In this document: positions 34,741 to 46,945 of the stretch, one piece after another
How positions within the stretch are numbered: the first letter of the stretch is position 1
Layout of the letters: each line of letters starts with the position of its first letter
Source of the DNA: Anticarsia gemmatalis
Taxonomy: Eukaryota > Arthropoda > Insecta > Lepidoptera > Erebidae
Reading direction: 5' to 3'
Assembly (NCBI RefSeq): GCF_050436995.1
Contig: NC_134749.1
Span: forward strand, 10,620,001-10,684,000
Length of the DNA stretch: 64,000 nt
Notes under the pieces: generated by a model
The model's input: only the letters and a program-made list of their open reading frames with translations
Told to the model about the DNA's origin: nothing
Databases searched by the model: none
Program-made: the position numbers and the translations under genes

Positions 34741-37654
34741 GTAATTATAGTAATTTCATTTTTTAATACAAGTAAGACTTGCATGTTTTTTATGTGAAAT
34801 AGATATCGTTATGGTTAAACTTCTGTATTATTGAACAACTGCATAAATATCTTCTCAAATGCATTAACATTTTAGACACATACATATAGTGTATGTTATT
34901 GTAGCGATATCCCTAAGAGAGCATCTCCGCTTGCCAAAAGACAAGTTAATTAAACTACATTGAATCTGTTTCCAAGTCCTCGTTTAATTTCAACGACAGA
35001 GATCCAGTTTTATTCCCTTGGGATTTTCATTGCAGTCTTTGTCTAAATATTAAATTATACTGCAAGACTTTAAATATTTGATGGTGTTAATAACTGGCTG
35101 ACCCGCGTACAATCTTTTAGTCCCCTAATTCTGCTTTTTAGGAGGCAAGTTAACAAAAGTAGCTCATAATTGATTCTGAGTTGTCGACTACGTTCATGCT
35201 ATTTAGTCGTATAAAAATGCGTGATAGATATAAATAGTCTAAGTATTCATAACACAGTAAGTAATTTATGTACTATTTCGTTTGAGAAATACGCGGGATA
35301 TGTCTGGTCAAGATTGGCCCAGGATCAGGGAAATATGACATAGGCACAGATACGCTTTCCTATCCTCTACAGTGAATATAATTATTCAATCCATCACATT
35401 ATTTAGGATACTTAATGAAAGGTGTATTTATTTAAAGAAAACGAGATAAAAATGTATTTATCTTTTTTTGAACTTCATTTAGTCTAATTTGATATTATTT
35501 AAAACAGTTTCATAAAACAATTAGGGGATCATCAATTTTAATTAGAAAACGCCGTCAAACACGCATGAGTAAGTCATGCATTACGACTTTCTTCAAAAAA
35601 TAATCTTTTAACGTACATGTTATCAACGAAAACGATCTGTTACCCCCGTTTTTTACGGCTCGAATATTTTTGATACGTCACATTTGACATGAGCGATATT
35701 TATCACTAGTTTTCGTATGAAAAAACGTTGAACAGCGTTAAAACATCAGTTGGCGTCACCACTCTATATAATTTGAAGGTATGTTCAGTAATGGTGAAGG
35801 AAAAAAACGTGATGAAACCTTACAAGACAGTTCTAGTTCCCTAAATCTTTACTTGGCTAGCGTGGCGGACCCAAGACCTAAACAGCTCCCTAATTCTGGA
35901 AGGTTGCTTTTACTCAGTAGTGGAACATTTACAGGTTACGTTATAATAATATTATTATTTAATACATGTATTGGTACTTACTAATATCATTCCTTTTTCC
36001 ATAGACGTTGGCAGAGACCAAAGAATAATATTTTTACGGTGAAAATTAGATATTTTGACTTGAAAATTGCTATCAAAGGCCACTGGCATCGTCTAGTATG
36101 AATAAACTCTGTTGACTCGGGTCTAGGGCATGTTAGTGACGTCACACCGTCCCGCCAGGCGATGACACGCGATATCAATATACAATTTTAAGTTGAGTTC
36201 AAGAGCACTTTACAAGATAACTTTATTTTTATTAGAAAAGCAATGAAATTCCGATCAGTTTGTGTTCAATTTGCTACATTATTGAGCTGTCTGTCTGGCT
36301 AGACTTAATTCAATTTACAGTAGAACTTCGCACTTATCTTAGAATGCCTGCAGTGAACTCACTATAGTTGCAATAGAATGAGAAAAACACGGTATTGCAC
36401 TCAATCAACCGTTCGTAATAAATTTAAAGAAATATTTTTTGTGTTTTTTTAAATGTTTTCATAAAATGTGCTATAAGTTATATTTCGCTTTTTGAAATCT
36501 ACTTTTTGATTTAAACATTTATTTTTAGGTAAGACTTTATTGAAGCTTAAGTAGTTGACATTAATTTCTAACTACGCAACAGAACAGTACAATTATTTTA
36601 CTAAAACATCATTCTTTATACATATAAACTACGTATTATCCCGAAAAACTGTCAGAAAATTAAGAAAAGCTGCTAAAATCGTGAACTTATTTAAATAGAA
36701 CAACACTTCAGGACTGACCTTGATGCCAGGTCATAGGCATCATGCTTTTCTCATCTATTATCGTATTGTTTATGTTTTCTAATAGTTCGTGAGCGTGTCA
36801 ATGGGCCTACACCGACGAATCGCGTGCCACTTTAAAGTATGTGTGGTTAAGTTCGCGTGTGAGTTCACAAAAGGTTCAAAGCCTTGTTAGTTATTTGTGA
36901 GTACCTAGTCGAGTTAGTTTTAAGAGAGTAAGAGATGACATACGCCCGTAGTAAACCCGTAAACTAAAAAAAATATTTTAAGGTCATATTTTCGTTGTAC
37001 ATATTAATTTTGATTTGTTTTTTTTTAAATTACGGCATAGCGCTCTTCTACTTCAGGCTATTTTCTGGTTAAAGAAGGCTCCAATCACAATCTTATTGTA
37101 TAAATATTGTTAACGAAATAAACATTTTGGTTTTTGTAGTAAGAGATGACTTTAAATGTACTGTGTTTGTCCATTGTTTCCTAACTAAGGACAAGTATTA
37201 TCTCATTGATTGATAGCAATACGCACCAACATCAGATATTGATAGATTAAAATCATCTAAGATAGCAATATGTTTATACCTTATAACACATTTTATGAAG
37301 TAGTTTTAAATAAACCGAGAATTCCGTTCTTTACACAACACTAAATAAAACGTCTCCCGGCTGAAAAAGAGAAGAATTCCTCGATACTTTTTATAAAAAG
37401 ACTAGATATCGCTATTGTTCGATGTTCTTTTTTACTTGCTCTGTCCCGCTGCACTCAAAGAATCTATCTTACGGATTTATAAATCGATAGCTTGCTTTAT
37501 ATTGAATGAAATATTATTCTCAAAAGAGATTTGCTACATACAAAGAAAACGTATGCAGGAATGTATAAGATTAAATTGAGTTAAAACGTTTATACTATAG
37601 CGTGGATGTGTTTTAGCACGTGCAATCTTGTATTATTATATTTTTAGAAATATG
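34741..37654. other. No recognisable feature
   Basis: AT-rich; a CRE-type TGACGTCA at 36137-36144 is the only motif of note and can occur by chance. No plausible exon seen. Confidence 0.5.
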
Positions 37655-37685
37655 AATCGTCACATGACATACTCATGTGACGATT
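37655..37685. other. Perfect 13-bp hairpin
   Basis: AATCGTCACATGA and TCATGTGACGATT flank CATAC, followed by a T-run. Function unknown. Confidence 0.7.
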
Positions 37686-37828
37686 TTTTGCTTGCCTAAT
37701 TTGCAGTCTCAGGGGAGATGAAGGAATGTATGAGAAATTGAAGCCGCGCAAAATATACCTTTTCCTGTTGTTTCTTGCTTTTTTGGGCGCGCTCTATGAT
37801 ATTTAATTAAGTAAAGTTTTATTTTTCA

Positions 37829-38094
37829 CTAGCTGACCCGCCCAACTTCGCTTGCGTCACATAAGAGAATCATAATTTTCCCCGTTTTTGTAACATTTTT
37901 CACTGGTACTCTGCTCCTATTGGTCGTAGCGTGATGATATATAGCCTATAGCCTTCCTCGATAAATGGGCTATCTAACACTGAAATAATTTTTTAAATCG
38001 GACCAGTAGTTCCCGAGATTAGCGCGATCAAACAAACAAACAAACAAACTCTTCAGCTTTATAATATTAGTATAGATTATAATATTAGTATAGA
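37829..38094 (-). mobile_element. Helitron-like element, (GTTT)n family, minus strand
   Basis: Reverse-orientation copy: CTAGCTGACCCGC at the left, (AAAC)n at about 38031-38048, and the head at the right. The head (TCTATACTAATATTATAA) is tandemly doubled, as in the copy at 5720. Confidence 0.85.
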
Positions 38095-38487
38095 TATACA
38101 AGGCTTTGTTGTACGAAAAGTTTTAGATAACATAAAACTGATAAATAGTGATTGAACCAGAAAACAGTACCAAAATATGCAATGTTAGAATGTAATACTC
38201 TAAGAATGTTCATTTTATTTTATCTTTTAAGTGCACAAATTGTATCTAGGATGAAATTAAACCGCCGTCTTGTCGTCTCACAAATGCATTTTCCAGTAAA
38301 AGCACTCGAAGACGAATCATTTTTCAGCAAAATATGCATTTCAATTTAAATGTCGTGAAAAGCAATAATAATAAGGACATTACTTTCTTTTGAATTCATC
38401 AAAACGAGTTTTCTTTGACAACATCAGTATTTTAATATAATATTTTATTTTCATAGCACCGATTTTACTATTTCATAGTGTTTAAAT

Positions 38488-38545
38488 TCATATAAACGCT
38501 ATTGAATAGATAAACTACCGCTAAATGTATTCATAAACCGGGGGT
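38488..38545. mobile_element. Half copy of hairpin MITE family D
   Basis: AACGCTATTGAATAGATAAA, then CTACCGCTAAATGTA and ACCGGGGGTA match the right arm at 52471-52521. The left arm is missing. Confidence 0.6.
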
Positions 38546-39364
38546 ACACGGAAACAGTTCGTTGCCTAGCAGAGGAAATATAATGAGCTATTTATATATT
38601 TGTTTACTTACTTTTATTCTAGTTTTTTAGGTCAATGCTTCATGATTTATTCCATATAAACCTCCAAGCATAAAGTTCGCAAATTGTTGGCACTTGTGCC
38701 TTAAAGTTATAGTAAGTAAAAGAGGTTTTTCGATCCCTAGAGTGTGGTCAGAAAGGCAGTAGAATTCGGCCGCATTCAGTCTATAAAGTAGTTTAATAAT
38801 GATCTTTACTTCTTAGAGGCCTTTTAAAATGTCCAATGCTGGAAATTACAGTAAATGTTTAATGTGAAGTAAACCCGCGAACGAAATAAAAATAAACAGG
38901 AGTTTGTATTTATCTCAAGGTAATTAGCTGAGCTAATTGAATTGGTTAGTCAATTGGAAGCTGGATATATTTGCTCTGGCTAATTAATTATAGGGATTCT
39001 TACCGGTAAGTACTTGTTTAAGAGCTGATGTAGCAATTGTCCGGAGATTTTTATTCTAGGAATAATTTTGCTGTGAAAATCTTAGTTGAAGTTTTTTTGC
39101 GATGGAATAATCCGGTTTTAAACTTCTGATACTTAAATCAACGGTGTAAGGATTGGAAATATTACTTTGAAGAACTATAGTTAACAATAGTTTTATCGTA
39201 ATTTATTTTATCGATGTATAACTAAGGTTAAGAGATTAAGCTTGAGTTAAAAAACAGAAGCCAGAAAAATAAACTTTTCAATGGTTAATACTCGCATGAC
39301 ACGGTTTATATTGCTTGTACTGAAGTGGTGAATGTAAAAACTTTTCTACAATTATTTATTTATT

Positions 39365-39484
39365 ATAGAATACGAGAATCATCGCGAACACGCATTTTAA
39401 GCGCGACCAAAGCCAGTGTAACCTGTGCCGAAACGTCAGGCATTTTAAGGTAAAATGCGTGTTCTTGTTTAATCCCAAGTTCTA
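39365..39484. mobile_element. Small TIR element with AACACGCATTTTA arms
   Basis: TAGAATACGAGAATC...AACACGCATTTTA at the left is inverted at the right as TAAAATGCGTGTT...TTCTA. The middle contains AACCTGTGCCGAAACGTCAG. The right half recurs at 12438-12529. Confidence 0.6.
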
Positions 39485-39867
39485 TTTATTATACATACTT
39501 ATATTATTGTAGAAAAGATTTTTCATCCACCATTTCAATTAATTCCCGTCTCCTATATAATAGACATGCAAGGTGAAAGTTTAATACTTATGGTTTTCTA
39601 CATTCATACAGGTACCACCCTAATAAGTGGTTATTTATAAATTACGTGACTTGTGTCCATTACGGGTTTACATGCACTTCCGACGTGAAATGGATTACGT
39701 TCCCGTGTCAATCAACAGCCTAATGAAGGTCGTTAGTTCCCTTGATGGAATTACTGAATGGTTAGCTGTAAAAACAATGTATTTCATCGCATTTTGGTAT
39801 TGGTTCATTAAAAAAATATGTGTCAATGAAATAAATAATTATCTTTAGATACTTTACAACATACAAC

Positions 39868-40150
39868 TGCACGTTTGGCGCAGTGGTTTAAGCAGTCACC
39901 TCGCCGCAACAACCGTGGCGCCGCGTGTGGTGGGTTCGAATCCCACCCAGGACAAATCTTTGTGTGATGAGCACGACTATTTGTTCTGAGCCTGGATGTT
40001 AATGTATCTATATAAGTATGTATTTAGAAATATATAAGTATGTTTATCAGTTATTTGGTTACCATAGTACAAGCTCTGCTTAGTTTGGAATCAAATGACC
40101 GTGTGTGAGTTGTCCAATAATATTTATATTTATTTATTTATTTTATTTAT
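39868..40150 (+). mobile_element. tRNA-derived SINE with LINE-like tail
   Basis: A box TTGGCGCAGTGGTTTA (about 39875) and B box GGTTCGAATCC (39933-39943), then a TATTTAGAAATATATAAGTA stretch, ATAGTACAAGCTCTGCTTAG and a (TTTA)n end. The tail also occurs without the head at 893-1010. Different SINE family from 52546. Confidence 0.85.
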
Positions 40151-40152
40151 AC

Positions 40153-40216
40153 ACGGTCATTTGATTTTAAACTTAGCAGAACTTATACTTGTACCAGATA
40201 ACTGATAAACATACTA
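40153..40216 (-). repeat. Inverted copy of the SINE/LINE tail
   Basis: CACGGTCATTTGATTTTAAA, TAGCAGAACTTATACTTGTA and CAGATAACTGATAAACATAC are the reverse complement of 40032-40115 with a few changes. So the SINE tail meets an inverted tail across an AT spacer. Confidence 0.75.
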
Positions 40217-40596
40217 TTATACTATAACTTTTCGATACATATTTCTTGCAATGCATAGACATCGTCTGAGCGAGATAAAATACAGGATGTCTTAGTCAAA
40301 TATATTTTAGATTCGTCCTATAATTTCGGAGAGAACTTATTTCTGAAGGCAATGTATAGATCTTTAGTAATAGTGCTTTATTTTTGAATAATTAAAAAGC
40401 ATCTAAACTGATTGTATTGTGCAGAAAACAAAACTATGTAAATGTCGAAGAAAATACATATAATCGGGAATTGTAGAAAGGAAATAATGAGACCACAATC
40501 CGTGACTTCTATCTTTTTCTAAAGAAACAGTCTTAAAAATGTCGTTCAAGTGAATTTGCACTTAAGATTGCGGCTTGAATAAATGAAATTTAAAAG

Positions 40597-40791
40597 TTGG
40601 ACAGTGTTACGGGTGCAGAGCCAAGTAGACAATTGCTTGGACGTTTGGTGCAGTTGTTTGTGAAAAAGTTCCGTGTTATTGTTCTCTATTATACCCACGG
40701 AACATTGTTTGCAGCAATTATTGGATTTGTTATATTGTCATCAGTTGTACTGTTAATAAAATACACGGCAGGAGTGAGAGAAATAATATAA
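40597..40791 (+). other. Small open frame with a membrane-like segment, doubtful exon
   Basis: 64 codons from a TTG to TAA. It has a basic stretch (FVKKFR) then a hydrophobic run LFAAIIGFVILSSVVLLI of one membrane span. There is no ATG start and an in-frame stop lies just before it; a possible acceptor (GGTGCAG) lies inside. Could be an isolated last exon or chance. Confidence 0.18.
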
Positions 40792-40799
40792 ATTGAGTT

Positions 40800-42296
40800 G
40801 AAAACAGGTTAATGACTAATGAGTGTATCTAGTAGTAAAGTGATTATAAACCTACATATTATGCAATGGTTATGGTGAACCCTTTCTTTCCATCGATGGG
40901 ATCAGTTGCATCAAATTCCCACGGGAATGGAATCAATGGGATAAAATGAACTATAACTCAACAAATCTGCCATCCTTCACTAGTCATTATAAAGTATAAA
41001 ATACCAAATCTTCCAACATCAGTCCTAGAACTTTATAAAACAGACGTTTATATTAGAGGTTATATCCATTACTTTCTTGAAAGTGTGAATAAATGTGTAA
41101 ACGTGGTCGATGTTTTTCCTGACACTTTGATCAAATATTTGTATGGACAGGATACCTTCGTATGTTTTTAGAAAATATGTTTGTCTAGTTGAAAATCCAT
41201 AAAACTTGCGAATAATGTTGTATTGTACCTGCAACAAAGAGAAAACCTTTTAATGATTTAAAGTGGCTGAAAATAGAAATAGTGATAGTTGGAAGCAGAA
41301 AGCATCGTAAACTTGTAATCTGTATTACACTATACAGACTGTCTGCATATGACTATGTTTTCTATTACATCGTCTATTTCAACTACAAGGCTGATTTTTG
41401 TTGACCTCTGATCTTTATTAATCTTAATGTAAACTTTCGTCAAAATCGGTTTAGATGTTAAGCTGTAAAAGCGTGACAGTCAGAAAAACAATCAGACAAA
41501 CACGAAGACAGACAAACAGGTAATCAGACGGATAACTGATAGACTTTTACATTTTTAATGTGACATTTAATAAATTTGTTTTTATATCTAAAATCCTTAG
41601 TGAATGTTTACTATATTTTAAATTGATGAGATGCCTTAATAATACTAAGTATTCCGAAATAATTGTAGCTCAAAAACAATGATAAATTATAGTATAAATA
41701 TGTCACAAGTAATATATACGAAAAACAAACTCGTGGATAAAACGATATCAACTCATAAATGCATTTGGCAAGAAAGCGTAGGGAATATTTCAACCGTAGT
41801 GATTCACTTATAAATAAGATTAAGTATATGATTGGATTCGAGTCTATTCAACCTTTCATAACTTATACAATAATGTCTACTTAGGCTGTGTTCATAGTGA
41901 CATGAACTTTGGCTTAAGCCTATACCGAATAAGAGTATTTATTCGGACACATATGATTGTATACGCAGAAGAGAAAATGTTTCGTTTCTGTGAAAATATT
42001 CCCCAGAATTTAAAGCGTTTTGGTACACTGATAGTTAATATTCTGAACTCATGATTCACGTTATAAGCTATGAGTGTACCAAGTTTCATCAAAATTTGTT
42101 CAGTAGTTCTGGCCTGCTTGTGTAGTAAATATCAGATTTTTTACATTAAAAATACTAGTATGAATGGTTATCGATACCTTATAAGTATACTGAGTCATCT
42201 TACAAATTTAATAATAGCAAAAATCTAATCATTTTAAACCAAAAGACGAGGAACGATTTGCTTTCAAATTGTCCTCCTGTAAAATTACTATAATTA
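40800..42296. other. No clear feature; faint old repeat
   Basis: About 41390-41520 has a CAGTCAGAAAAACAATCAGA/ACAGACAAACAGG stretch typical of decayed insect repeats, but borders and copies cannot be found. Confidence 0.35.
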
Positions 42297-42375
42297 ACGA
42301 TTTTAAACTGTCGCGACTTGTACACATAATATTATAATGTAACGGGTCTTAATCGCGATTGAAAATTAAAGGTTA
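42297..42375 (+). repeat. Interspersed repeat shared with 61713
   Basis: GATTTTAAACTGTCGCGACT and GTACACATAATATTATAATG recur at 61713-61800 with few changes. Class unknown. Confidence 0.6.
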
Positions 42376-43045
42376 GAACAGCTATAATGTCAGTTGACTC
42401 ATTATACTTAGGACGTATCGATATGACTGCTGCCTTATTCCATATCTAGGATCAGATTTGAACATGGCTATAACACTAAACCGATTTAAGCTAGCCTAAG
42501 GATTACGTTGTCAGAATACACTAGTTGAATACCACCTGCTAATGTATTCAAGACAGCCCATCCCAAGATATAACAGTTTCGATTCAAATCTTCTCATTGC
42601 ACGTTCTGCTATTGCTTTACTATTAAGTTTATCTACCAAGACAATTGTAAAGACGTCATACTAATTCGATGTCGGCAATTGTAGTTTTCAAGATTCAAGA
42701 AAAAAATTAGTGTTGGTGAAAATCGCATGAAAATCCGTTTTAAATATTTTGAACTTATAGCGAACAGGCATACAGACGCGGCAAGGGAACTTAATTTTAT
42801 AATATGTATATGACTAGCAGTATCCAATGCGGTATAATACACGGAATAACTAACACAAGAGGAAGGGGCATGACATATAAATTCACGCTTCAAAACTGAC
42901 TATCGTCTTACTATACAATCAGAATAAAAAACGCTGAAAAGTACAGTTTTTACGTTTGGATTCATAATAGAAATGAATTAAAAAATTCTGTCGACATGAT
43001 TTTCTGTACAGATTTTTTCGGACGGAAACAATCTCCACGATTCTT

Positions 43046-43215
43046 GGGGGCTATCACGTATCTCAGCTGACAGCCATTTGAAAGCCACTATGCTGTCCAT
43101 TGTTTTCTCCCTTAGATTATAGTGATTAGTACGTTACGTCAAAGCAGCAATGTACTGAATAGTGACCATAGATTTGACGTATACTAGCTGTCAACTGAGA
43201 TACGTGATAAGCCCG
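43046..43215. mobile_element. MITE family B, copy 2
   Basis: Ends GGGGGCTATCACGTATCTCA and TGAGATACGTGATAAGCCCG are near-perfect inverted repeats. CTT occurs just outside or at both ends and could be a 3-bp target duplication. Interior CAAAGCAGCAATGTACTGAA matches the other copies. Confidence 0.78.
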
Positions 43216-44109
43216 CTTGTCCGAAATTTCAGTATTGACGGATATGTTGTCTCATTCAGAATGCTCAACAATAACTCGAGCTTGTTAAAACTTCACAACA
43301 ATGTATTCATAAATAAGTCTTTTGTAAATTTACAGTAATTTTGGCTATACGTAATCAGGAGCCCTTCCAAAGGCTCGAGGGTATAACCTTTGTCTACAGT
43401 AACTTTGAAGCCTCTATTATGCTTCTATTCCTTATTGGACTCGTTTCTATTACATTTATCTGTTAATTAATTTGAAACTTTGATCATATTATTGTGTAGT
43501 TTTAGACGTATTTCATTAGCGATGTTTTGAATGCGAGTTTACGTTATGAAGGTAAACAAACTTTGAGAATAACAGCTTTAGTTTTAGATGGTTTGATAGT
43601 AAGTAAATATCTTTGTTGTACTTAAATTATGGGTTTCTGTAATAATTAGTGTAAAGAATAACTTAATTGAATACCTATTAGGAATGTCTTTTAAAGTTAC
43701 TGTACCTTTTAACAGAATGTAATAATGTTTATTGTTGTTGATCCAATAAAGAAATAAATAAAATGGTTTAACATAAAATTGTTCTGAAAGAAACACATAC
43801 AACTTACTTCATGCATTTCGAGTATTCTCAGCTACATACACATAGCAAAGCGAGGGCTTCTCTGGCTACTAACAAAGGCTTGTGCGAATATCTATTCTTT
43901 AGGTCAGTACACACTAGACCTCACTCGACAATTAACTGTTTCATATTTCCCTTTGACGAACGATACAGTGAGCACTCCGTTTCGATACACTAGACATGCA
44001 TTTGTATAGCGTTAATAGAATAGAGAGTTTGCAATTGTTTTTGTTTAAAGAGCACAACGTGGAACATACACAGCATATTGGAAACATCTTTATATTTTAG
44101 CTTTAAAAA

Positions 44110-44165
44110 TTTGTTCCTACGGCACCCGCCTGGGGCGCTGAGAAACTGACAATAGCTAGCTGTGC
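44110..44165. mobile_element. MITE/foldback family C, short fragment
   Basis: TGTTCCTACGGCACCCGCCT followed by GGGGCGCTGAGAAACTG matches the right-arm region of family C. Confidence 0.45.
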
Positions 44166-44371
44166 CTAAAGTACGACCGGACGAAAAAATATACTTTATT
44201 AGAAACTGGAATTAACGCGAAAATAATAAATATGAAACATGAAAGTTTAAAAGTTATGAAGAAATTATACGTCGTCAATGCACAAAACTTGGCAAAGAAA
44301 TGGTCCATTATAGAGTCGAACATTTGCTATTATGTCACTCTATTATACACTCTAGTTTGTCCCAACCCTTC

Positions 44372-44385
44372 GTTGTCATGGCAAC
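44372..44385. promoter_or_regulatory. RFX X-box-like site, one change
   Basis: GTTGTCATGGCAAC differs at one position from the perfect X-box at 3765. No recognised gene nearby. Confidence 0.35.
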
Positions 44386-44994
44386 GGAATCCCATTCTGA
44401 ATGCTTTTAAAATAATGAAGTAGTGACACAATTGTTAAATGGTAGAGGATTTTGTTCCCCACCCGTATGGTTCAGTTCGTTTGATTTAATTCAATTCGTT
44501 TGTTTTTAATCGCTTTTGTGTTGTTTCAGGTATGTGATCTGCGTAATTGAATCCTTAAAAGTAGGTTTGCTGACTAACGGATTGATAAGAACTGGATCAG
44601 GAACTATTTTGATTAGACCGCACGTAATATTTTTACCATAATAAATTAGAACACAAAGTAGAAGTTATACTATTGTACAGAAAAAAATGATTTGAATGAT
44701 TATAATTGCCATTCATAAATTGAAGATAATGAATAGGAGTTCTGCTTTCAAAACACTTTAAGAAAAATATCATCATTAAATATTTCATATCCTTATATTC
44801 CACTAAATGAAAAGATTTTTAATAACACAAAGAATGTAATTACGAAACACAATTTCGCATAAATTGAATTAATAATCGTCGATATCAAAGGGACACAGTT
44901 ATTTCGTTTAAATTTTGCGGGTATTCATCTTTTTACGCCTGAGGCTTTACGGCCCTCGTAAACCAAACGAACTGCCACACAGCTATTGCCTTTT

Positions 44995-45019
44995 GTATGT
45001 ATGTATGTATGTATGTATT
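44995..45019. repeat. (TATG)n microsatellite
   Basis: About six uninterrupted TATG units. Nothing else supported here. Confidence 0.9.
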
Positions 45020-45434
45020 TGAATATTTACAATCTCGTCATACGCTGCCATTTGGTGGTCTCATTTATTCATAATCCTATTCTCAATGGAACATTTTTTG
45101 TGTTGAATATATTGTGATCGGCGAATATTAGTCTAGTTCGTTGTTCAATATGTATTTTACTTTTGTCATGCAAAACTACCCTTTTTTTGGAACAAAAGTA
45201 GTTACTATAAAATATATTTTGAGATCAAATTGACATTGTTTTTAAATTCTATTAATCATGCCGAACAAATATACGCATTTTTCGATGTTGTCGTAATATT
45301 TGCTCTAGTTTCAGACTTCTTGTTCCTATCCATTTAAACTCTAAAATCCTACTCTATAAAAATGTAACTTACATTAAATCTATTATCTCAAGGCAATATT
45401 TTCTCAAAATACGAATCGCTTTAAAACTTGATTT

Positions 45435-45540
45435 ACGCTGCTACGCGACGTGCTACGAAGTAGAAATACGTAGCAGTATCTACGACCAACACGTCGTGAC
45501 TTGTAGGAGCTACGAGCGTAGTACCTTCTACGAGTTAAGT
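45435..45540. repeat. CTACG-rich tract
   Basis: Repeated CTACG/TACGTAG/CGTAG pentamers (GCTACGCG, GCTACGAAG, TACGTAGCAG, TCTACGACC, GCTACGAGCGTAG, TCTACGAG) in about 100 bp. The minus-strand frame across it is Arg/Tyr/Ser-rich because of the repeat. Confidence 0.6.
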
Positions 45541-45639
45541 ACTTTTCACACTTATTCACGCGGATGACGGGGAAACAGATAATGGGGAAATATGAGTGCA
45601 TTATTTTTTATTTATTTGTTGCTACTTTATTATACGGAG

Positions 45640-45852
45640 AGTAATATCCTTATAATATTATAAAAGATAGTTTGTGGGGATGGATGCGTTTGTTACACTT
45701 TCACGCAAAAACGACTAAGAGGATTTTGATTGAATTTAATACACAGATAGTTTATAAGTAGTTTGATATATAGGATACTTTTTTGCATGACATGACAAGG
45801 TTTTACGTTTCTTAACACCTTGCCATGTGGGCGGAGCCGCGCTCAAAACTAG
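45640..45852 (+). mobile_element. Helitron-like element, divergent
   Basis: ATATTATAAAAGATAGTTTG at the left, then TTACACTTTCACGCAAAAAC and GATTTTGATTGAATTTAATA, ending GGGCGGAGCCGCG...AACTAG. A fragment of the same body occurs at 59562-59650. Borders are approximate. Confidence 0.55.
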
Positions 45853-46478
45853 CAAATATGCTTTTCGAGTAATTAACGAAATATTTGTAGCATTCAATAA
45901 TAATATTAGCGATGTAAATTATTGTAAATGAATAAAACAAAATTGTTTTCAACCACAACGTTATTCAGTATTCCATTTTCAATATTAAAGTATAACTTAT
46001 GCAATGTCAATTAGTGGTTTCACAACAAATAATTATGATAACATTCACGAATGACTTGCTGAAACAAATATGTTAATTTAGTGTCATTGACATAGTAATT
46101 ATTCTGCGGTTTTATTGTTAAATATGTTTTGAGGTAATATAGGAATTTAGATAAACAATATACTACTATAACTATTTATATTTGTTTAAAAATATTAAAT
46201 TTTCTTGATCGTTTAATATTCTTATGTTGTCAATTTAAGTAAAGCAGTGACTTATTACTGTTTACAAATACAAAGTACAATGGAACCCAAATCCTGAAAA
46301 ATCACTGAAAAAGTACTGCTCAAATCTCATGCTGTCTCTGTTATTTCAACGAGTATCGTAGCTACAGCAATACGTGTGAATACCAATGGGTATAATGATG
46401 AAATTATCAATGTATATTAGTATATACGTTGATAATTTCCACAGTAACCACTTTGTCGATCATACATATATTTGCTTC

Positions 46479-46545
46479 TTCCAAGAATCGAACCCACGGC
46501 ACAATTGTAGTATTACCATAATTAAGAATACCGAGCTAAGTCGAA
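46479..46545 (-). mobile_element. tRNA-like SINE fragment, minus strand
   Basis: The reverse complement has a B box GGGTTCGATTC and an A-box-like TTAGCTCGGTA 45 bases before it. Too diverged for a tRNA gene; likely a third SINE type. Confidence 0.45.
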
Positions 46546-46774
46546 CGTTCGTTTAATTAAAATCACCTGCTTTAAAAACATCGCGAGGGAACATTGCATG
46601 TCTGAGAGTTGAAAACTAATTATGTATTTAAATGGTTCTCATTATGTAAGAAAGGCACGTATGCATATATTTCATAAGGTACGGTCATGGTCGGTAACAC
46701 GCAATCAATATTTAACGCCAACAGGGTACAATAAACGTCAAAAATACGTATACATGTAGCTCGATTTTCTATTA

Positions 46775-46945
46775 CTATCGACTACCGACAGCCGGCTGGT
46801 CATCGAGAAATTTCGTATGAAAAGCTGATCAGCGCCTCTGTCGGGCGTCGTAGGAACTATTTTGGCAGTACATTCTAAATGTCAAACTTTCGATACTCGA
46901 CAATACCGACTGTACAGAATCGCGCTACTGGTCGCATTTTCAATC
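46775..46945. mobile_element. MITE/foldback family C, half copy
   Basis: Matches the left arm: ACTATCGACTACCGACAGCC, AGCTGATCAGCGCCTCTG, TAGGAACTATTTTGGCAGTA, ending ATCGCGCTACTGG. It stops at the point where the palindrome centre would be. Confidence 0.68.

Noticed and set aside
36137..36144. CRE palindrome TGACGTCA (also at 6137 and 51282)
   Set aside because: Three copies of an 8-base word in 64 kb is little more than chance, and no promoter is nearby.
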